Origin: Aliirhizobium smilacinae | GTDB lineage: Bacteria > Pseudomonadota > Alphaproteobacteria > Rhizobiales > Rhizobiaceae | Reading direction: 5' to 3' | DNA: 64,000 nt | Assembly: GCF_006335145.1 (NCBI RefSeq) | Contig: NZ_VDMN01000001.1 | Span: 1,736,001-1,800,000 of the forward strand | Shown here: positions 35,078 through 44,487 of the stretch, in pieces | How positions within the stretch are numbered: position 1 is the first letter of the stretch | Layout of the letters: each line of letters begins with the position of its first letter | Translations under genes and position numbers: made by a program | The notes under the pieces: generated by a model | The model's database searches: none | What the model was told of the DNA's origin: nothing | Seen by the model: only the letters and a program-made list of their open reading frames with translations

Positions 35078-36646
35078 ATGCGTATCGAGGATCATCTTCG
35101 CCAGAGCGCCGGCCGTTTCGGATCGAAAACGGCACTGATCGCCGGCGAGATCCATCTGTCTTATGTGGAACTGGACGGGCTGTCGGATCGACTGGCGGCC
35201 AGTCTGATTGCGCGAGGGATCGGTGCCGGTGACCGGGTTCTGATGATCGCCGAAAACTCTGCCGAGGCGGTGGTGGCGTTTTTCGCTGTGTGGAAAGCGG
35301 GCGCCGTGCCCTGCCCTCTGCATGCCACGATCAAGCAGGACAAGCTGCGCGCCATCATTGACAGCACGACGCCTTTTGCGATCTTCACGCAGGCCCGGTT
35401 CTTCGGCGTGGTGGGTGCCGCGTCGAGCGCTGCGGAATGCGCTCCTCTCAAAATTTTGTTCGGCACGACGCCGGTGAATGTCGTCGAAGGCTGGCTGACC
35501 TATGCGGCGATGGTCGCTCGCGACATCACCAATGAGCTGCCGCGACAGCCGGACGGTGAGGCGCTGGCTATTCTGATCCACACATCGGGCTCGACCGGCA
35601 CGCCGAAGGGCGTGATGCATAGCCATGCCAGCTTGCTTGCCGCCTGCGGCTCGATCATCACCTATTTGGAAAACACAGACGACGACATCGTGCTGAGCGT
35701 TCTGCCCATCTCCTTCGGTTACGGCATCACGCAGATCCTGACCATGGTTATGGTCGGCGGCACTCTGGTGCTGGAGAAGAGTTTTGCCTTTCCGCGCAAG
35801 GTGCTTGCCCGGCTGGTGGAAACGAGAGCGACCGGCTTTCCGATCGTTCCCGCCATGGCGGCACTGATCGCCGGCATGCAGGATCTGGCGCCGAGTTTTC
35901 TGCCCGATTTGCGCTACATCACCAGCGCTGCCGCCGCCATGCCACCCTCCACCACGCAGCGCCTGCGCGAATTGTTGTCGGAAACCCGGCTTTTCCTGAT
36001 GTACGGCCAGACGGAATGTATAAGAGCGAGCTACCTGCCTTCCGACGAGGCGGACCATCGGCCGCTTTCCGTCGGCCGCGCCATTCCGGGTGGTCACGCC
36101 TATGTGATCGATGAGGCGGACAATCCGGTGCCGCCCGGCGTGACCGGCGAACTGGTGGTCGAAGGCCCACATGTGATGACGGGTTACTGGCAGGACGATC
36201 CGGCAAGCGTGAACAAGGTCACTTCCGTCGACGGCGGCCGCCGGCTTTATACGGGCGACCTGTTTACGACCGACGAAGACGGCTTTCTCTATTTCGTCAG
36301 CCGGCGCGACGACATCATCAAGACGCGTGGTGAAAAGGTCAGCCCTCAGGAAGTGGAGCGGGTGCTTTACGCCCTGCCCGGCATTCGCGAGGCGGCCGTC
36401 GCGGGCGTCGACGACGCGGTCTTCGGTCAGTTGATCCGCGCCTACGTGGCGCTCGAGCCATCGGCCGAACTCTCCGAAAAAGAGATCCTGCGCCACTGCG
36501 CGCTCAACCTCGAAGACTACATGATGCCGAAGAGCGTGGAGTTTCGCGACGCGCTGCCGAAGACGAGCACCGGCAAGATCAGACTGACCGCTGACCCATC
36601 AATTTCCGAACCGCTCGGACCCGAAAGCAAGGAAAACGCTGCATGA
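35078..36646 (+). CDS. class I adenylate-forming acid ligase
   Basis: A 522-residue ANL-family enzyme. HTSGSTGTPKGVMHSH at 168-183 is the ATP P-loop, MYGQTECIRASYL the A5 region, YTGDLFTTDEDGFLYF A7, SRRDDIIKTRGEKVSPQEVE A8, and PKTSTGKIRL has the A10 lysine. It activates a carboxylic acid as the acyl-adenylate. The carrier protein next to it is the natural acceptor. The substrate cannot be read by eye. It overlaps the next gene by four bases (ATGA). Confidence 0.9.
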   Translation: MRIEDHLRQSAGRFGSKTALIAGEIHLSYVELDGLSDRLAASLIARGIGAGDRVLMIAENSAEAVVAFFAVWKAGAVPCPLHATIKQDKLRAIIDSTTPFAIFTQARFFGVVGAASSAAECAPLKILFGTTPVNVVEGWLTYAAMVARDITNELPRQPDGEALAILIHTSGSTGTPKGVMHSHASLLAACGSIITYLENTDDDIVLSVLPISFGYGITQILTMVMVGGTLVLEKSFAFPRKVLARLVETRATGFPIVPAMAALIAGMQDLAPSFLPDLRYITSAAAAMPPSTTQRLRELLSETRLFLMYGQTECIRASYLPSDEADHRPLSVGRAIPGGHAYVIDEADNPVPPGVTGELVVEGPHVMTGYWQDDPASVNKVTSVDGGRRLYTGDLFTTDEDGFLYFVSRRDDIIKTRGEKVSPQEVERVLYALPGIREAAVAGVDDAVFGQLIRAYVALEPSAELSEKEILRHCALNLEDYMMPKSVEFRDALPKTSTGKIRLTADPSISEPLGPESKENAA

Positions 36647-37641
36647 CCAACGTCCCCGCCGCACTGAAAAAGACTGCCGCGTTTTCCGCACACAGCCTCG
36701 TGCTCGACGCGGAAGCCGAGATCGGGCGTATCTGCGAATGGCTGCGCGCAACGGTGCTGAAGGACCTGCGCAAACGCGGTGCGGTGCTCGGCCTTTCCGG
36801 CGGCATCGATTCCAGCGTCACGGCAGCGCTCTGCGCCCGCGCGCTCGGAACGACCAAAGTGACCGGCGTGTTCATGCCGGAACATGACAGCGACCCGGAC
36901 AGTTTGCGGCTCGGCAAGGCGCTGGCGGAAGCGGTCGGCATCGAAACCGTGCTGGAAGATATCGGCCCGTCGCTTGCCGCCCAGGGCTGTTATGCGCGCC
37001 GCGACGGTTTCATCCGCCAGGTCGTGCCGGAATTTTCTGACGGCTGGGGCTGCAAGGTGGTGCTGGAAAATGCATTGACCGGCCGGGGCTACAATATCTC
37101 CTGGCTGGTGGTCGCCAATCCGGCCGGAGAACAGAGCCGCCACCGCATGCCGCTCGACGTCTATCTCGGCATGATCGCCGCCGCCAACATGAAGCAGCGG
37201 ACACGCAAGCAGATCGAATATTACCATGCCGACCGTTTGAACTTTGCGGTTGCCGGGACGCCGAACCGGCTGGAATACGACCAGGGCTTTTTCGTCAAGA
37301 ACGGCGATGGCGCAGCCGATTTCAAGCCGATCGCGCATCTCTACAAGACCCAGGTCTATCAGCTGGCGGAAGCGCTCGGCGTGCCGGAAGAAATCCGCCG
37401 CCGTCCGCCGACGACCGACACCTGGTCTCTGCCACAGGGGCAGGACGAATATTATTTCTCGCTGCCTTACGACCGGATGGATCTCTGCCTCTACGCGCTG
37501 GATAACGGCATTTCCCGAGAGGAAACCGCCGATGCCGCGGCGTTGACGCCGGATCAGGTGGATGCCGTATGGCGCAATATCGCCTCGAAGCGGAAAGTGG
37601 CAGATTACCTGCATGCCCAGCCGACGACGATGCTGGACTAA
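36643..37641 (+). CDS. nadE: NAD+ synthase-like ATP-pyrophosphatase in ACP operon
   Basis: A 332-residue protein with the adenylate-forming PP-loop VLGLSGGIDSSVTAAL at 48-63 (SGGxDS) and the NadE blocks GTPNRLEYDQGFFVKNGDG, HLYKTQVYQLAEALG and RRPPTTDTWSLPQGQDEYYF. It has no nitrilase/glutaminase domain, so it would use free ammonia. Rhizobia usually rely on a long glutamine-dependent NadE, so this may be a second copy. Translational overlap with the acid ligase suggests a role tied to the carrier-bound acid rather than, or besides, NAD synthesis. That last point is inference. Confidence 0.85.
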   Translation: MTNVPAALKKTAAFSAHSLVLDAEAEIGRICEWLRATVLKDLRKRGAVLGLSGGIDSSVTAALCARALGTTKVTGVFMPEHDSDPDSLRLGKALAEAVGIETVLEDIGPSLAAQGCYARRDGFIRQVVPEFSDGWGCKVVLENALTGRGYNISWLVVANPAGEQSRHRMPLDVYLGMIAAANMKQRTRKQIEYYHADRLNFAVAGTPNRLEYDQGFFVKNGDGAADFKPIAHLYKTQVYQLAEALGVPEEIRRRPPTTDTWSLPQGQDEYYFSLPYDRMDLCLYALDNGISREETADAAALTPDQVDAVWRNIASKRKVADYLHAQPTTMLD

Positions 37642-37647
37642 AGGAAC

Positions 37648-38757
37648 TCAGTCGAAATCGTCGCCGATCAGGCGCATCCAGTTTTCTCCCGCCAGACCGC
37701 TGATCAGGGCCTCTCCCGACCTGATCGGCTGAAGCAGGCTCTTGTCCTTGGCATGGGCAACGAAAAAAGCGCGGCCGTAAAACAGCGTCTTGCGGCTGAT
37801 GAGTTCAGGCGTCAGCCATGGATGGCCGGCGCCGCGAATGGCCACGCAACCCGAGGCATCGGCATGGGCAAAAAGGTCATCCACCAGCTCGCCGGCGACG
37901 TTCGGGGCACAGACGGCCTGCAGCAGCCAGCCGATGCCGCCGGGGCGATGGTAATAGACGTAACAGCCGACCAGCTCACCATTGCGGGATTCGGCAATAC
38001 GCCATGAGGGCTTGCCGAATTGGCGCTTTTCCTGCGCATGGTCCATGAACCAGTCCAGCGAAGCGCGGTCCCATTTCGGGCGCAGGGGGAAAAGTTCGGA
38101 CAGCTTTAGCACCGCCTCGGCAAACTCTTCCCGCGATGCATCCCAGAAATTCACCCGTCCGGCGCCATGGATCGGCGGCGCGCGAAAACTCTTGACGCCC
38201 ATGCGCTCGATCACGCCATCGGAAAGCGACGCCACGGGACGCAGGAACCGTGCGGCTTTCAACCCACGCTCTGCCACCTGGATGGCGGTCCCGGTCGGTC
38301 GTAGAATACGCAGCCAGTTGAGGCTGTAGGCGATATCCAGTGGCAGAGCGAGCTTCTGCCACATTCCGAGCGCCAGGGAATTGGCCGTTTCCGTCAGCGA
38401 AATATCCTGCGGTCCGGTAAGGAATGAACGCAACAGGCGCGCACCCGCAAGTGGGTTCTGTTCGTGCCGATCGACCATCATCGAGCCGGCATAGGCTGCG
38501 CGGATGGGACGGCCGTTTATCTCCAAGCGGGATGGAAAGACGCCGATAAAACCCTGCACACCGCCACTCTTGTCGATGAAAACCTTGGAGCGAATTTCCT
38601 CGTCATACCAGGGGTGGTCGAAAAACACCTCGCGCAGATACTGGATCATCGAGGGACGGACAGGCTGGGAATTGCGGAACGTCTTCTGGAACAGTTCAGC
38701 GACCGAGGGCAGATCCTCCCGCTCCAGATCGCGAACCCCGCCTGCCTTTTCCGCCAT
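37648..38757 (-). CDS. GNAT-type acyltransferase-like protein
   Basis: A 369-residue protein with an N-terminal GNAT-like fold (VRDLEREDLPSVAELFQKTF, then RAAYAGSMMVDRHEQNPLAGARLL, the position of the acyl-CoA pyrophosphate loop) and a diverged second half ending in a further acetyltransferase-like unit (GELVGCYVYYHRPGG). It may be a tandem GNAT. It ends six bases from the nadE-like gene, convergent. With a carrier protein and acid ligase close by, transfer of a carrier-bound acyl group is one possibility. Start may be 38757 or nine bases upstream. Confidence 0.65.
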   Translation of the reverse strand: MAEKAGGVRDLEREDLPSVAELFQKTFRNSQPVRPSMIQYLREVFFDHPWYDEEIRSKVFIDKSGGVQGFIGVFPSRLEINGRPIRAAYAGSMMVDRHEQNPLAGARLLRSFLTGPQDISLTETANSLALGMWQKLALPLDIAYSLNWLRILRPTGTAIQVAERGLKAARFLRPVASLSDGVIERMGVKSFRAPPIHGAGRVNFWDASREEFAEAVLKLSELFPLRPKWDRASLDWFMDHAQEKRQFGKPSWRIAESRNGELVGCYVYYHRPGGIGWLLQAVCAPNVAGELVDDLFAHADASGCVAIRGAGHPWLTPELISRKTLFYGRAFFVAHAKDKSLLQPIRSGEALISGLAGENWMRLIGDDFD

Positions 38758-38821
38758 GACACCCATCCCCACCGGCCAAACCGCCACGGCGGGACCGTGC
38801 CAGAATAGGCTTAAGCAAACG

Positions 38822-38845
38822 AAAAGAGGCCCACTTGGGGCCTCT
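38822..38845 (-). terminator. terminator of PRC-barrel gene
   Basis: On the minus strand AGAGGCCC and GGGCCTCT form an 8-bp stem with a short loop, followed by TTTTC. It lies about 20 bases after the PRC-barrel stop. Confidence 0.75.
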
Positions 38846-38865
38846 CTCTGTGTTATCTTGTCGGA

Positions 38866-39258
38866 CTACATCCAGTAGGGCGGTACGCCGTAGTAGTCGT
38901 AGACCTTCCTGTCATTGGCCTTATAAAAACTGTCGTCATCGAGATCGTGATATTTCGGAGCGCCAGTGATCTGGTCCTTGGTCAGGTCGATGCGGTAACC
39001 ATCAAGCTCCTCGTCATAGCGAAGCTTTTCCCAGGGCAGCGGATAATAGTCGTCGCCAATGCCGAGGAACCCGCCGAAGCTCAATACGGCGTAACCGACA
39101 CGGCCACCGCGTTTTTCCAGCAGAATACGGGCGACCGAACCAATCCGCTTGCCATCGGCGCCATAGACTGCCGTCCCTTCGACCTTGTCGCTGGCGATCA
39201 GCGACGGCGTGTCTTTCACGTAAGGATCCTGTCCAGCGCGGGGTTCATGATGCAACAT
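38866..39258 (-). CDS. PRC-barrel domain protein
   Basis: A 130-residue single PRC-barrel protein: LIASDKVEGTAVYGADGKRI, GSVARILLEKRGGRVGYAVL, FGGFLGIGDDYYPLPWEKL. The same small beta-barrel occurs in photosynthetic reaction centre H subunits and RimM. Stand-alone versions are common and often stress-induced in rhizobia; the molecular role is not known. The C-terminus is Tyr-rich (VYDYYGVPPYWM). Confidence 0.88.
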   Translation of the reverse strand: MLHHEPRAGQDPYVKDTPSLIASDKVEGTAVYGADGKRIGSVARILLEKRGGRVGYAVLSFGGFLGIGDDYYPLPWEKLRYDEELDGYRIDLTKDQITGAPKYHDLDDDSFYKANDRKVYDYYGVPPYWM

Positions 39259-39492
39259 GAGTTACTCCTTTCAAGTCGTTTCTCGTGATGGGAATAGAAC
39301 TTCCGTGCCTCACAATCGTTCCACAGGTCGTTGCTCACCTGCGACAATTGACGCTTACGTTAAAGTCAGATAGCTGTCCGAGAATGGACCAGTCTTTTCC
39401 GGTTCCTGTGAATGACCTAATATAGGTATTGGAGAAGTGGAGGACTTTTCCAATATCTTGAGGTAAGGCCAACGAGCATGGAGGATGCTCTC

Positions 39493-41187
39493 ATGAACGA
39501 ACAGGTGGCGAGAGCCCCGACGAACCCGCGCAAGATCTGGATACAGTCGTATCCACCCGGGGTGCCCGAAGAGATCGCGCCATTGGCTCACCGGTCGCTC
39601 GGGCAGTTGTTCGAAGACAGTTGTGCCCGTTATGGCGACCGTCCTGCTTTCACCAGCATGGGAAAATCGCTGACATTTCGCCAACTTGAGGCCGAGAGCA
39701 GCAAGATCGCCGCATGGCTGCAAGCCAAAGGCCTCGAAAAGGGCGACCGCGTGGCGGTCATGCTGCCCAACGTTCTGCAAAACCCGGTGATCGTCTACGG
39801 CATTCTTCGTGCAGGCCTTGTGGTCGTCAACGTCAACCCGCTCTACACGCCACGCGAACTCGAATACCAGTTGAAGGATTCCGGTGCGAAAGCGCTGTTC
39901 CTGCTGGAGAATTTTGCAGGCACCGCGCAGCAGGTGTTGCCGGCGACTGCGGTGAAGCATGTTGTCGTCGCAACGATGGGCGACATGTTGGGCCTGAAGG
40001 GGCATATCGTCAATCTGGTCGTGCGGAAGGTCAAGAAGCTGGTACCGGCATGGTCGCTGCCCGGCCATTCGAGCTTCAAGGCGGTGCTTACTAAGGGCGC
40101 GAAGACGGCGGCAAGGCCGGTCGACGTTGGCCCTCATGACGTCGCCTTCCTGCAGTATACGGGCGGCACGACCGGCATATCCAAGGGAGCGATCCTCACC
40201 CATGCCAACCTTCTGGCCAACAAGGAGCAGATGGGGACGTGGCTGGAAACCGCCTTCCTCAACAAGCCCCGCCCGGAACAGCTGCAATTTCTCTGTGCGC
40301 TGCCGCTCTATCATATCTTCGCGCTGACGGTGAATTCGCTGATGGGGGTTGCGACCGGCAGCCATAATCTGCTGATCGCAAATCCGCGCGACATTCCTGC
40401 ATTCGTGAAGGATTTGCAGAAGAATCCGGTTCATATCTTTCCGGGGCTCAATACGCTGTTCACTGCACTGATGAACAATGCCGATTTCCAGAAACTCGAT
40501 CACTCCTCGCTGCTTCTGGTGTTCGGCGGTGGCATGTCGGTGCAGAGGCCGGTCGCGGAACGATGGCTGGCGATGACCGGTTGCCCGATCACGGAAGGGT
40601 ACGGGCTTTCCGAAACGTCCCCGGTCGCGACGGCCAACCGGCTCGATGCGAAGGAATTCTCCGGCATGATCGGCCTGCCGGTCTCGTCGACGGAAATCGC
40701 GATCCGCGACGACGACGGCCATGATGTCGACCTCGGCAATGTCGGTGAAATCTGCATCCGCGGCCCGCAGGTGATGGCGGGTTACTGGAACCGGCCGGAC
40801 GAGACAGCCAAGGTGATGACCGCCGATGGCTTTTTCCGCTCGGGCGACATGGGCTACATGGATCGACAGGGTTACGTCAAAATCGTCGACCGCAAGAAGG
40901 ACATGATCCTTGTTTCCGGGTTCAACGTCTATCCGAACGAGGTCGAGGAAGTCGCGGCAATGCATCCCGGCGTGCTGGAATGCGCAGCGGTCGGCATTGC
41001 AGACCCGAATTCCGGCGAGGCGGTGAAACTCTTCGTGGTGAAGAAGGACCCGGATCTGACCGAGGCCGATCTCAAGGCCCATTGCGCGGCAAACCTGACC
41101 AACTACAAACGCCCTCGCATCATCGAGTTTCGCGATCAGTTGCCGAAATCCAATGTCGGCAAGATCCTGCGGCGGGAGCTGCGTTAG
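39493..41187 (+). CDS. fadD: long-chain fatty-acid-CoA ligase
   Basis: A 564-residue ANL enzyme. P-loop QYTGGTTGISKGAILTH, YGLSETSPVA, RSGDMGYMDRQGYVKI, DRKKDMILVSGFNVYPNEVE and the terminal PKSNVGKILRREL with the catalytic Lys are typical of FadD. It activates exogenous fatty acids for beta-oxidation. Two starts are possible, 39478 and 39493. GGAGG lies eight bases before 39493, so that one was chosen. Confidence 0.93.
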   Translation: MNEQVARAPTNPRKIWIQSYPPGVPEEIAPLAHRSLGQLFEDSCARYGDRPAFTSMGKSLTFRQLEAESSKIAAWLQAKGLEKGDRVAVMLPNVLQNPVIVYGILRAGLVVVNVNPLYTPRELEYQLKDSGAKALFLLENFAGTAQQVLPATAVKHVVVATMGDMLGLKGHIVNLVVRKVKKLVPAWSLPGHSSFKAVLTKGAKTAARPVDVGPHDVAFLQYTGGTTGISKGAILTHANLLANKEQMGTWLETAFLNKPRPEQLQFLCALPLYHIFALTVNSLMGVATGSHNLLIANPRDIPAFVKDLQKNPVHIFPGLNTLFTALMNNADFQKLDHSSLLLVFGGGMSVQRPVAERWLAMTGCPITEGYGLSETSPVATANRLDAKEFSGMIGLPVSSTEIAIRDDDGHDVDLGNVGEICIRGPQVMAGYWNRPDETAKVMTADGFFRSGDMGYMDRQGYVKIVDRKKDMILVSGFNVYPNEVEEVAAMHPGVLECAAVGIADPNSGEAVKLFVVKKDPDLTEADLKAHCAANLTNYKRPRIIEFRDQLPKSNVGKILRRELR

Positions 41188-41191
41188 GCCG

Positions 41192-41240
41192 CTAGAGTAT
41201 CTCCGCCTTTCTTCGAAACGCGAAACTACTCTAGCTTTTT
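41192..41240 (+). terminator. terminator of fadD
   Basis: CTAGAGTA (41192) and TACTCTAG (41227) form an 8-bp stem with a long loop, followed by CTTTTTG, just after the fadD stop. A mosaic palindromic repeat begins a few bases on. Confidence 0.6.
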
Positions 41241-41244
41241 GTTT

Positions 41245-41294
41245 GAGCGCAATTCCGGACGCAAAACCGGCTTCCACTTTTGCTGGAATTGCTC
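41245..41294 (+). repeat. RIME-type intergenic palindromic element, copy 1
   Basis: GAGCGCAATTCC, GGAC, GCAAAA, an eleven-base centre, TTTTGC, T, GGAATTGCTC. This is a compound palindrome with two paired arm segments, the architecture of the mosaic repeats scattered in Rhizobium/Agrobacterium genomes. A diverged copy with the same layout lies at 46201-46246. Confidence 0.6.
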
Positions 41295-41431
41295 CAGCGC
41301 CGTTGCAACACGGCGACAGGTTAAAACCAAGAGTGACTTGTCGCCGTCACCTCCCCCGTTTAGCAGTGGACGGCACCTTCGCGCTCCATTACCCAGAGGT
41401 TGTGGTGCCGGGAAAAGCTGTTGGAGTTCGC

Positions 41432-42679
41432 TTGCAAAACCGTGCCGGATTTTCGTTTCGCCTGATTGCCGTCGTTTCTGTTCTGGCCGCCCTTTCGGGA
41501 TGCGCCGGAAGGCCTGAAGGCGTGCTGGTGCCAACGGCCGGGGCTTCCGCACCCGGAGCCTCCAATGTCGATGTGCTTGTCGCAACGACCCGCAAGTCGA
41601 CTGAACAGCCGGGCGTGCTGTTTTCCGGCGAGCGCGGCAAGGAACCAACAGTTACCGAGATTGCGGTGTCGATCCCTCCCGACAGCGCCCGTGAAGTAGG
41701 TCAGGTGCAATGGCCGAAGAAACTTCCGGCCAATCCTGCGAAGGAATTTGCCACCCTTTCGGTCAAGCCGATAGAAGCGACGGATGCCCCGCGCTGGCTT
41801 CGTGGCCACCTGACGAAAAGCCGGCGGGTGATGGTGTTCGTCCACGGTTTCAACAACCGTTATGAAGATGCGGTGTACCGCTTCGCCCAGATCGTGCATG
41901 ACAGCGGCGCCGATGCGGCACCGGTGCTGTTCACCTGGCCATCGCGTGGCAGCATCTTCGCCTATAATTACGACAAGGAAAGCACCAACTATTCCCGCGA
42001 CGCGCTGGAGACGATGTTACGCCGGCTCGCAACTGAACCCAGCGTCGATGAAGTGACGATCATGGCCCATTCTATGGGCTCATGGCTGACAGTCGAGGCT
42101 TTGCGCCAGATGGCGATCCGCGACGGACGCGTCGCACCGAAGATCAAGAATGTCATTCTCGCATCGCCCGATCTCGACGTCGACGTGTTTGGCAGACAGA
42201 TGGCGGAACTGGGCAAGAACCGTCCGCATTTCACCCTCTTCGTCTCGCAAGACGACCGGGCACTCAGCCTGTCGCGCCGTATCTCAGGCAATATCGATCG
42301 TCTGGGCCAGGTGGATCCGACGATCGAGCCTTATCGCACCGAGTTCGAAAAATCAGGCATCGTCGTGCTCGATCTTACCAAGCTGCAGGGCGGCGATCGC
42401 CTGAACCACGGCAAATTCGCCGAAAGCCCGGAAGTGGTGAAGCTGATCGGCAACCGCCTGATTGCAGGCCAGACCGTGACCGACAGCGATGTCGGGCTTG
42501 GCGAACGGCTGGGCGCCGTGGCGCTCGGAACGGCGCAGACGGTCGGCGGCGCGGCCAGCGTCGCCGTCAGCACGCCGATTGCCATCTTCGACCCGACGAC
42601 ACGACGCACCTATAACGACCAGGTCGGCCGGTTCGGGCAGGCGCTCGGCAATACGGTTGAAACGGCTGTCGGCCAATAA
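41432..42679 (+). CDS. lipoprotein alpha/beta hydrolase (DUF900 family)
   Basis: A 415-residue protein. FRLIAVVSVLAALSGCAG is a lipoprotein signal peptide with a LSGC lipobox. The hydrolase domain starts VDVLVATTRKSTEQP. RRVMVFVHGFNNRYEDAVYR is the oxyanion block and VTIMAHSMGSWLTVEALRQM contains the nucleophile Ser (AHSMGS). It is probably anchored in an envelope membrane and hydrolyses an unknown ester or amide. The start is uncertain: TTG at 41432 has GGAG five bases upstream and gives a normal signal peptide; GTG codons at 41402 and 41405 are alternatives. Confidence 0.8.
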   Translation: MQNRAGFSFRLIAVVSVLAALSGCAGRPEGVLVPTAGASAPGASNVDVLVATTRKSTEQPGVLFSGERGKEPTVTEIAVSIPPDSAREVGQVQWPKKLPANPAKEFATLSVKPIEATDAPRWLRGHLTKSRRVMVFVHGFNNRYEDAVYRFAQIVHDSGADAAPVLFTWPSRGSIFAYNYDKESTNYSRDALETMLRRLATEPSVDEVTIMAHSMGSWLTVEALRQMAIRDGRVAPKIKNVILASPDLDVDVFGRQMAELGKNRPHFTLFVSQDDRALSLSRRISGNIDRLGQVDPTIEPYRTEFEKSGIVVLDLTKLQGGDRLNHGKFAESPEVVKLIGNRLIAGQTVTDSDVGLGERLGAVALGTAQTVGGAASVAVSTPIAIFDPTTRRTYNDQVGRFGQALGNTVETAVGQ

Positions 42680-42786
42680 GCTGGACAATTGATCGGGCCG
42701 TTACGCAAAAGACGCTTCGCTTCCGCTTGATTTGAACAGGAAAGCGAATAGGTTCCCGTGCATCATCTGCAGAATGCGAGGAAACC

Positions 42787-44412
42787 ATGAAGACCATCGT
42801 CAAAGATCTCAAATCCACCGCAGATAAAACCAAAGCAACGGATATCCGTGCCGCCTTCGTCAAGGATGCCGGACGCTTCGAGAAATTCAGCGCCCGTTTC
42901 GACGACCTCACGATGGACTATTCGAAGACTGCAGTGAACGAGGAGATCCTCGCGCTCTTCGAAAAGCTTGCGGAAGCCGGCGGAGTGGCGAAAAAGCGCG
43001 AGGAGATGTTCTCCGGCGTCGCCATCAACTTCACCGAAAACCGCGCAGTCTTGCATACGGCGCTTCGCAATCGCTCGAATACGCCGGTGCTGGTTGATGG
43101 CAAGGACGTGATGCCCGATGTCAACGCCGTGCTGGCTGCGATGGGCAAGTTTGCCGATGGCATCCGGTCCGGTGCCTTGAAAAGTGCGACCGGCAAAAAG
43201 ATCACCGATGTCGTCAATATCGGCATCGGCGGTTCGGATCTCGGCCCGGTCATGGCGACACTGGCGCTTGCGCCTTTCCACGATGGACCGCGGGCGCATT
43301 TCGTCTCCAATGTCGACGGCGCCCATATTGCCGACACGCTGAAGCTGCTCGATGCGGAAACGACCCTGTTCATCGTCGCTTCGAAGACATTCACGACGAT
43401 CGAAACGATGACCAATGCCGCTTCGGCACGCAAGTTCATCGCAGACAAGCTTGGCGACGACGCCGTGCAGCACCATTTTGCCGCCGTCTCGACGGCGCTC
43501 GAAAAGGTTGCAGCCTTCGGCATCGATGCGACACGTGTCTTCGGTTTTTGGGACTGGGTCGGCGGTCGTTATTCGATCTGGTCGGCCATCGGCCTGCCGC
43601 TGATGATCGCGATCGGGCCGGAGAATTTCGGCAAGTTCCTCGATGGCGCGCATGCCATGGACAACCATTTCCGCACGGCGCCTGTTCGCGAAAACCTGCC
43701 GATGCTGCTGGGCCTGATCGGCTTCTACCATCGCAACGTTCTGGGTTACCCGACACGCGCGATCCTGCCCTATGACCAGCGCCTCCTGCGCTTCCCGGCC
43801 TATCTGCAGCAGCTCGACATGGAATCCAACGGCAAGGGCGTGACGATCGACGGTACGCCGGTCGAAGGCAATTCCGGCCCGGTCGTCTGGGGCGAGCCCG
43901 GCACCAACGGCCAGCATGCCTTCTATCAGCTGATCCACCAGGGCACGAGCATCATCCCGGCCGAATTCATGATCGCGGCGAACGGTTTCGAGCCCGAACT
44001 ACGTCATCAGCACGATCTTCTGATCGCCAATTGCCTAGCACAGTCGGAAGCCCTGATGAAGGGCCGCACTTTCGAGGAAGCCAAGGCTCAGCTCACCTCC
44101 AAGGGCATGGACGACAAGCAGGCGGACTTTATCGCCCCGCATCGGGTGTTCACCGGCAATCGTCCGTCGATCACCTTCGTGCATGACAAGCTGACGCCAT
44201 TCGCGTTCGGCCGCCTCGTAGCGCTCTACGAGCACCGCGTCTTCGTCGAAGGCGTATTGTTCCGCATCAACTCCTTCGACCAATGGGGCGTGGAACTCGG
44301 CAAAGAACTGGCGACGGGCCTGCTTCCGGTCGTCGAAGGCAAGGAAAGCGCCGAGGGGCACGATTCATCGACGCAGGGCTTGGTGAAGACGCTGGCCGGA
44401 CTGAAGAGATAA
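42787..44412 (+). CDS. pgi: glucose-6-phosphate isomerase
   Basis: A 541-residue phosphoglucose isomerase of usual length. [58 protein letters not shown] and [16 protein letters not shown] carry the PGI signatures and active-site Glu, His and Lys. It interconverts glucose- and fructose-6-phosphate. A strong terminator follows. Confidence 0.96.
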   Translation: MKTIVKDLKSTADKTKATDIRAAFVKDAGRFEKFSARFDDLTMDYSKTAVNEEILALFEKLAEAGGVAKKREEMFSGVAINFTENRAVLHTALRNRSNTPVLVDGKDVMPDVNAVLAAMGKFADGIRSGALKSATGKKITDVVNIGIGGSDLGPVMATLALAPFHDGPRAHFVSNVDGAHIADTLKLLDAETTLFIVASKTFTTIETMTNAASARKFIADKLGDDAVQHHFAAVSTALEKVAAFGIDATRVFGFWDWVGGRYSIWSAIGLPLMIAIGPENFGKFLDGAHAMDNHFRTAPVRENLPMLLGLIGFYHRNVLGYPTRAILPYDQRLLRFPAYLQQLDMESNGKGVTIDGTPVEGNSGPVVWGEPGTNGQHAFYQLIHQGTSIIPAEFMIAANGFEPELRHQHDLLIANCLAQSEALMKGRTFEEAKAQLTSKGMDDKQADFIAPHRVFTGNRPSITFVHDKLTPFAFGRLVALYEHRVFVEGVLFRINSFDQWGVELGKELATGLLPVVEGKESAEGHDSSTQGLVKTLAGLKR

Positions 44413-44436
44413 ACTTCGATAGTATCCAACAAAAAG

Positions 44437-44469
44437 CCCTCCGGAATGGTGTTTCCGGAGGGATTTTTT
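44437..44469 (+). terminator. terminator of pgi
   Basis: CCCTCCGGAA and TTCCGGAGGG, a perfect 10-bp stem with six-base loop, then ATTTTTTG. The mirror strand has AAAAA before the stem, so it can also serve the convergent sugar kinase gene. Confidence 0.92.
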
Positions 44470-44487
44470 GTTCGTACCTGATGAGCC

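Noticed and set aside
34679-36496. Long minus-strand open frame of 605 codons opposite the acid ligase
   Set aside because: It is antisense to ACP and ligase genes with full family motifs and arises from high G+C codon bias. Composition is Arg/His/Gly-rich with no domain.
39355-41277. Minus-strand frame of 640 codons opposite fadD
   Set aside because: Shadow of fadD; no motifs, no ribosome site, and fadD is certain.
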